A DNA stretch of 16,889 nucleotides from JBJXHG01 sp046160865 (GTDB taxonomy: Bacteria; Planctomycetota; UBA1135; GCA-002686595). The notes beneath the pieces were generated by a model. That model did not search any database and was not told the origin of the DNA. It worked only from the letters and a program-made list of their open reading frames with translations. The translations under genes and the position numbers were made by a program. The stretch is from contig JBJXHG010000156.1 in NCBI GenBank assembly GCA_046160865.1, positions 1 through 16,889 of the forward strand. Direction: 5' to 3'. Within the stretch, counting starts at the first letter, position 1, and each line of letters starts with the position of its first letter. Below, piece after piece: positions 14,226-16,889 of this stretch.

Positions 14226-15131
14226 TCACGCACCCGCGCGCGTCGCGCCGACGGCCACGCCGAACAGCAGCGCCGTCGCGCGGGCGCCGGACCAGACCGC
14301 CGTCGCGCTCCCCCACCACCCGGCTCCCACGATCGCGGGCAGCGCGATCACGACGAGCGCGAGAACGGTCGCGAACGGACCGAGCCCGCAGCGTTGGAAG
14401 CGATGCGCGAGGTGACGCAGGTCGCCGGTCCACGGTGCCTGGCCCGCGCGCCAGCGCACGATCGCGACGCGCGCGAGGTCGAGAAGCGGGAGCAGCAGCG
14501 CGGCGCGACCGGCTGGTGTGCAGAGCAGCACGAGCCCGAGCGCGTGGCTGCCGGAATCACCCAAGTACGCGCGCGCGCTCGACGGACGCGGCCGCAGGTT
14601 GAACGGCAAGAAACCGGCGCACGCTGCTGCCCAGGCCGGCGCGAACGGCGGCGCTCCGAACGCGAGACCGCAGGCGGAGAGTACAACCGCCGCACCGTCG
14701 GCGTTGTCGAACGTGTTGAGCGCGTTCTGGGCTGCGACCGCGGCGAGCACGAATCCGGCGCGCTCGACCGGACCCGCGTCCGGAGCGAGCACGGCGAGCA
14801 CGATGCCCGCGACGGCTTGCCCCGCGAGCTTCCAACCCGCCGACAACCCGCGCGGCGTGACGTCGTCGACGAACCCGACCGCGAACGCGCACAGGATCGC
14901 CGGCCACGCTCGGTGCCACGCGCCACCGTCGAGCGCGAGCGCGAGCGCCGCGCTGCCTGCGATCGCGAAGCCGCCGATCAGCGGCACCGGCGCGCGTTGC
15001 CGCTTGCGCGCGGGCGCATCGCTACCGTCGTCGATCGCGCCGACGCGCTGCGCGACGCGCGACGCGCAGAGCGCGAGCACGCCCGCGCCCACGAACGCGG
15101 AGAGCGCCAGCACCGTCGGCGTGAGAGCCAT
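14226..15131 (-). CDS. WecA/MraY-family undecaprenyl-phosphate sugar-1-phosphate transferase
   Basis: A 301-residue multi-pass membrane protein of the polyprenyl-phosphate N-acetylhexosamine-1-phosphate transferase family (glycosyltransferase family 4). Such enzymes move a sugar-1-phosphate from a UDP-sugar to undecaprenyl phosphate, starting O-antigen, exopolysaccharide or teichoic-type glycans. Motifs appear in family order: DD (89-90, in GFVDDVTPRG), NALNTFDNADG (136-146, the DNxDG variant of the WecA side of the family), GDSGS (191-195) and HLAHRF (240-245). Some 8-10 hydrophobic segments are evident. The APIHHHFE signature of MraY is absent, so a WecA-like role is favoured; the sugar donor cannot be told. 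The ATG (15129-15131) overlaps the nadD stop by one base (TGATG), implying co-translation. Confidence 0.88.
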   Translation of the reverse strand: MALTPTVLALSAFVGAGVLALCASRVAQRVGAIDDGSDAPARKRQRAPVPLIGGFAIAGSAALALALDGGAWHRAWPAILCAFAVGFVDDVTPRGLSAGWKLAGQAVAGIVLAVLAPDAGPVERAGFVLAAVAAQNALNTFDNADGAAVVLSACGLAFGAPPFAPAWAAACAGFLPFNLRPRPSSARAYLGDSGSHALGLVLLCTPAGRAALLLPLLDLARVAIVRWRAGQAPWTGDLRHLAHRFQRCGLGPFATVLALVVIALPAIVGAGWWGSATAVWSGARATALLFGVAVGATRAGA

Positions 15132-15817
15132 CAACGATCTTTCGACCCGTAGAGCTCGTGCGCGCGGATGTACGCGAGCACCGGCGCCGGGATCTCGTGC
15201 GATGCGTGCAGCGCGCGCGACGCACGCGCGCGCAGCTCGGTCGAGCTGACGTCGACCGGCGGCAACGCGACGTAGCCACGCCGCAGCTTTTCGGCGAGTG
15301 CGGGGCCGAGCTCGCGCTCGAGGTCGGAGAACACGCGCGCCAGGTCGTCGCGCTCGCCAACGCGGCGGTGAACGACGATCGGCTGCGTGCCGGCGATGAG
15401 CTCGCGCGCCGCGCGCCACGTCGCGATGCCCGCCAAGTTGTCGCTGCCGACGACGAGGAAGATCTCCGCCTCGGGGCCCGCCCCGGCCGCCGCGCGGAAC
15501 GCGCGCCAGGTGTCGACCGTGAACGAGGGCCCGGGGCGCACGAGCTCGAGATCGCTCACCTCGAAGCGCCGCTCCGGCTCGATCGCGAGGCGCAGCATCG
15601 CGAGCCTGTGCTCGCCGGGCGCGAGCGCGCGCGACAGCTTGTGCGGCGATTGGCGCGCGGGCACGAACACCACGCGGTCGAGGTCGAAGCGCTCGAGCGC
15701 GGCGCGCGCGACGTGCAGGTGCCCCGTGTGCACCGGATCGAACGAGCCGCCGAACAAGCCGATCCGCTCGGGGCGCTCGGACTCGTTGCGGCGGCGCGGG
15801 ACGCGCGGGGTCGGCAT
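15131..15817 (-). CDS. nadD: Nicotinate-nucleotide adenylyltransferase NadD
   Basis: NadD joins nicotinate mononucleotide and ATP to give deamido-NAD, a central step of NAD synthesis in the cytoplasm. The 228-residue protein shows the nucleotidyltransferase signature GGSFDPVHTGHL (23-34), QSPHK (56-60), PSFTVDT (97-103), GSDN (124-127) and the C-terminal SSTELR (191-196) that closes on the triphosphate. Length is normal apart from about 15 extra basic N-terminal residues before the first strand, so the true start could lie slightly inside; ATG at 15817 is the only clear candidate. It is the first gene of the minus-strand block and diverges from the lipoprotein gene across 159 bases. Confidence 0.96.
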   Translation of the reverse strand: MPTPRVPRRRNESERPERIGLFGGSFDPVHTGHLHVARAALERFDLDRVVFVPARQSPHKLSRALAPGEHRLAMLRLAIEPERRFEVSDLELVRPGPSFTVDTWRAFRAAAGAGPEAEIFLVVGSDNLAGIATWRAARELIAGTQPIVVHRRVGERDDLARVFSDLERELGPALAEKLRRGYVALPPVDVSSTELRARASRALHASHEIPAPVLAYIRAHELYGSKDR

Positions 15818-15976
15818 CCGCGCAGCGTAACTTCCGGGCCGGGCCGGGTAGCTCCCGCGTCGAAGGCTCGCCGGGCGCGGCTCGCATCTTTACTTCCGGA
15901 CCTCGTCCGGGGAAACTCGCCGCCCTCGTTCGACGGCCGCATCCCCGCCGAGCCTCCAGCCCCCCCTCGGAACTCC
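15818..15976. promoter_or_regulatory. Divergent intergenic region between nadD and the lipoprotein gene
   Basis: This gap must hold promoters for both directions, but no convincing -35/-10 pair stands out. It contains a perfect 6-bp stem CCGGAC/GTCCGG with a 3-base loop (15896-15910) beside the only AT-rich patch (ATCTTTACTT, 15886-15895), plus CCGGG repeats at 15833-15848. The hairpin would fall in the lipoprotein leader or between the two promoters. Confidence 0.35.
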
Positions 15977-16519
15977 ATGAAGCATCTCCCCATCTTCGCT
16001 ACGGCACTGCTCGGCGCGCTCGCGAGCTGCGCGTCCAACACGAACGCCACCGCGCACTGGAAGGAGCACTCCATCGCGCCGCGCGTCACGCGCGCGTTCC
16101 TGAGCTACGACGGCGAGGATGACGGCCGCTACATCGACTTCCAGTGGCAGAAGAAGCAGGCGATCAACATGACCGTGCGCCGCCACCTCTTCAATCACAA
16201 CCCCGAGAACCCCTTCCAAGCGTCCGACGACTCGGTGTACGCCCCGCGTCCCACGCACAGCTTGGTGCCGCGTCCGTGGAACTACATCCATCTCGAGGGC
16301 ATGGCGATGGGCGCGATCGCGTACGCGGCCGGTGGAATGTTCATCCCGGTGCCGGTCGACTCCGTCATCGCGACGCTGTCCGACGAAGGCGGCGAGGACG
16401 AGTTCATGGAAGGCGTCGGCGAGTTCGTGCGCCCGCTCGGTGTCGTGACCGCGAGCTTCCTGCACGACGCCGTCGGGCTTCCGCGCCGGACCGAGTCGGA
16501 AGTGCGGTCGGACGACTGA
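15977..16519 (+). CDS. Small predicted lipoprotein of unknown function
   Basis: A 180-residue protein and the only complete + strand gene seen. The N-terminus is a lipoprotein signal: MKH, a hydrophobic run, then lipobox LASC with the acylated Cys at 18, so it should be membrane-anchored outside the cytoplasm. The mature part is hydrophilic and aromatic-rich (YIDFQW near 52-57, RPWNY near 101-105), followed by one hydrophobic stretch at about 110-132 (AMGAIAYAAGGMFIPVPVDS) and an acidic segment. I do not recognise a family; the IPVPVDSVIATL stretch faintly recalls YceK-type lipoproteins, but that is weak. A poor GGAAC lies before the ATG. A strong terminator hairpin starts 38 bases after its TGA. 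Confidence 0.85.
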   Translation: MKHLPIFATALLGALASCASNTNATAHWKEHSIAPRVTRAFLSYDGEDDGRYIDFQWQKKQAINMTVRRHLFNHNPENPFQASDDSVYAPRPTHSLVPRPWNYIHLEGMAMGAIAYAAGGMFIPVPVDSVIATLSDEGGEDEFMEGVGEFVRPLGVVTASFLHDAVGLPRRTESEVRSDD

Positions 16520-16557
16520 CGCGCCCGCGCATAGCGCGCCTGGCGCGCGGAGCGCAC

Positions 16558-16585
16558 GCGTGTGGCGCGTCCTCGCGCCACACGC
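16558..16585 (+). terminator. Stem-loop terminator after the lipoprotein gene
   Basis: GCGTGTGGCGCG (16558-16569) pairs perfectly with CGCGCCACACGC (16574-16585) across a TCCT loop: a 12-bp stem followed at once by TTTAA. It begins 38 bases after the lipoprotein stop. The U-run is only three bases, so efficiency is uncertain, but stem strength and placement fit an intrinsic terminator. Confidence 0.65.
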
Positions 16586-16627
16586 TTTAAACGGCGGGGC
16601 CCCTTGTCGGCTGCTTACGCTCGACTG

Positions 16628-16769
16628 TGACTCGCATCTCGCCTGAGGGTGTCAGCTTCCCCGTTGCGTGGATGCGAGAGTTCGGCTTGCGAGATTGCGA
16701 CACCACCATCGGGACCGCTGTCGCAGCGGCGCAAAGGCAACTGCACAGCAACGGCATACCGCAGAGGTC
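16628..16769. other. Central segment of the quasi-palindrome, possible structured RNA
   Basis: The 142 bases between the inner arms hold several short inverted repeats: CTCGCATC/GATGCGAG (16631-16638 with 16671-16678), GGTGTC/GACACC (16648-16653 with 16699-16704), CCGTTGC/GCAACGG (16661-16667 with 16748-16754) and a tight hairpin CCGCTG-TCG-CAGCGG (16715-16729). The first three cross one another, so they could form a pseudoknot or alternative folds, or be chance. No gene was supported here on either strand. Confidence 0.3.
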
Positions 16770-16825
16770 CAGTCGAGCGTAAGCAGCCGACAAGGGTCCC
16801 CGCCGTTTAAAGCGCTCCGCGCGCA

Positions 16826-16889
16826 AGGCGCGCTATGCGCATGCGCCACGCGCGCGGGCGCTAGGCGCGCTATGCGCATGGCGCGCGGG
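16826..16889. repeat. GC-rich 37-bp-spaced direct repeat at the window edge
   Basis: The 18-mer AGGCGCGCTATGCGCATG occurs at 16826-16843 and again at 16863-16880, a 37-base period. Its first 15 bases occur inverted at 16527-16541. The array runs off the right edge, so copy number is unknown. It overlaps the outer arm of the quasi-palindrome. Confidence 0.6.

Larger units (their letters stand above)
16527..16840. repeat. 314-bp quasi-palindrome (two-part inverted repeat) in a non-coding region
   Basis: The gene-free stretch 16520-16889 is built mainly from this structure. The inner arms are 16583-16627 and 16770-16814: 45 bases with one mismatch, starting CGCTTTAAACGGCGGGG on the left. The outer arms are 16527-16555 and 16812-16840: 29 bases with one mismatch, containing GCGCATAGCGCGCC. 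The two parts are contiguous on the right, but on the left they are separated by about 30 bases that form their own hairpin (16558-16585). The centre, 16628-16769, is 142 bases of unrelated, less GC-rich sequence. TTTAAA at the junctions is the strongest AT island. It may be a MITE-like element with long ends, an inverted duplication, or a structured RNA. No transposase is present. Confidence 0.75.

Noticed and set aside
16628..16769. tRNA gene
   Set aside because: No cloverleaf arms, no T-loop GGTTCRA motif and no acceptor stem pairing in the right spacing.
16587..16826. A 79-codon minus-strand frame across the palindrome
   Set aside because: Its ends are dictated by the inverted arms, composition is unlike the neighbouring genes, and there is no ribosome site; more likely incidental to the repeat.

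Overview
The window is very GC-rich and densely coded. It looks like Planctomycetota chromosome. The main reason is a pair of M14-carboxypeptidase-fold secreted proteins whose Asp-rich region matches the M14 homologues typical of planctomycetes. Weak or absent Shine-Dalgarno sites and GTG/TTG starts fit but do not prove this. I see no phage, plasmid, CRISPR array, rRNA or tRNA. Almost every other long open frame is an antisense or out-of-frame shadow of the genes listed.

Layout, left to right. Positions 1-107 may hold the end of a + strand gene. Positions 125-303 are a MITE-like palindromic element with perfect 24-bp ends and TA at both edges; it lies exactly on the stop codon of the next gene. 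A minus-strand block then fills 301-15817. In transcription order (high to low coordinate) it reads: nadD (NAD synthesis), a WecA/MraY-type sugar-phosphate transferase, a hairpin plus a good sigma70-like promoter, a calcineurin-like phosphoesterase, yidC, mnmE, a promoter/operator-like site, nrdR, an ATP-cone protein related to anaerobic ribonucleotide reductase (NrdD) but lacking the radical machinery, smc, and two tandem secreted M14-like proteins that have lost zinc ligands. At 15977-16519 a divergent + strand gene encodes a small lipoprotein of unknown role. The last 370 bases are non-coding: a stem-loop terminator embedded in a 314-bp quasi-palindrome, then GC-rich direct repeats that run off the edge.

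How the genes fit together. nadD and the transferase overlap by one base, so they are probably co-transcribed. The phosphoesterase-yidC-mnmE group likely starts from the promoter at 14174-14202. nrdR and the NrdD-like gene overlap as GTGA and are probably translationally coupled; a NrdR-box-like palindrome stands just upstream of nrdR. The two M14-like genes are also joined by a GTGA overlap.

The most unusual points are the two large palindromic elements abutting the stop codons at both ends of the block, the NrdD-like protein without a glycyl-radical site, the tandem pseudo-peptidases, and the degenerate G4 motif in MnmE.
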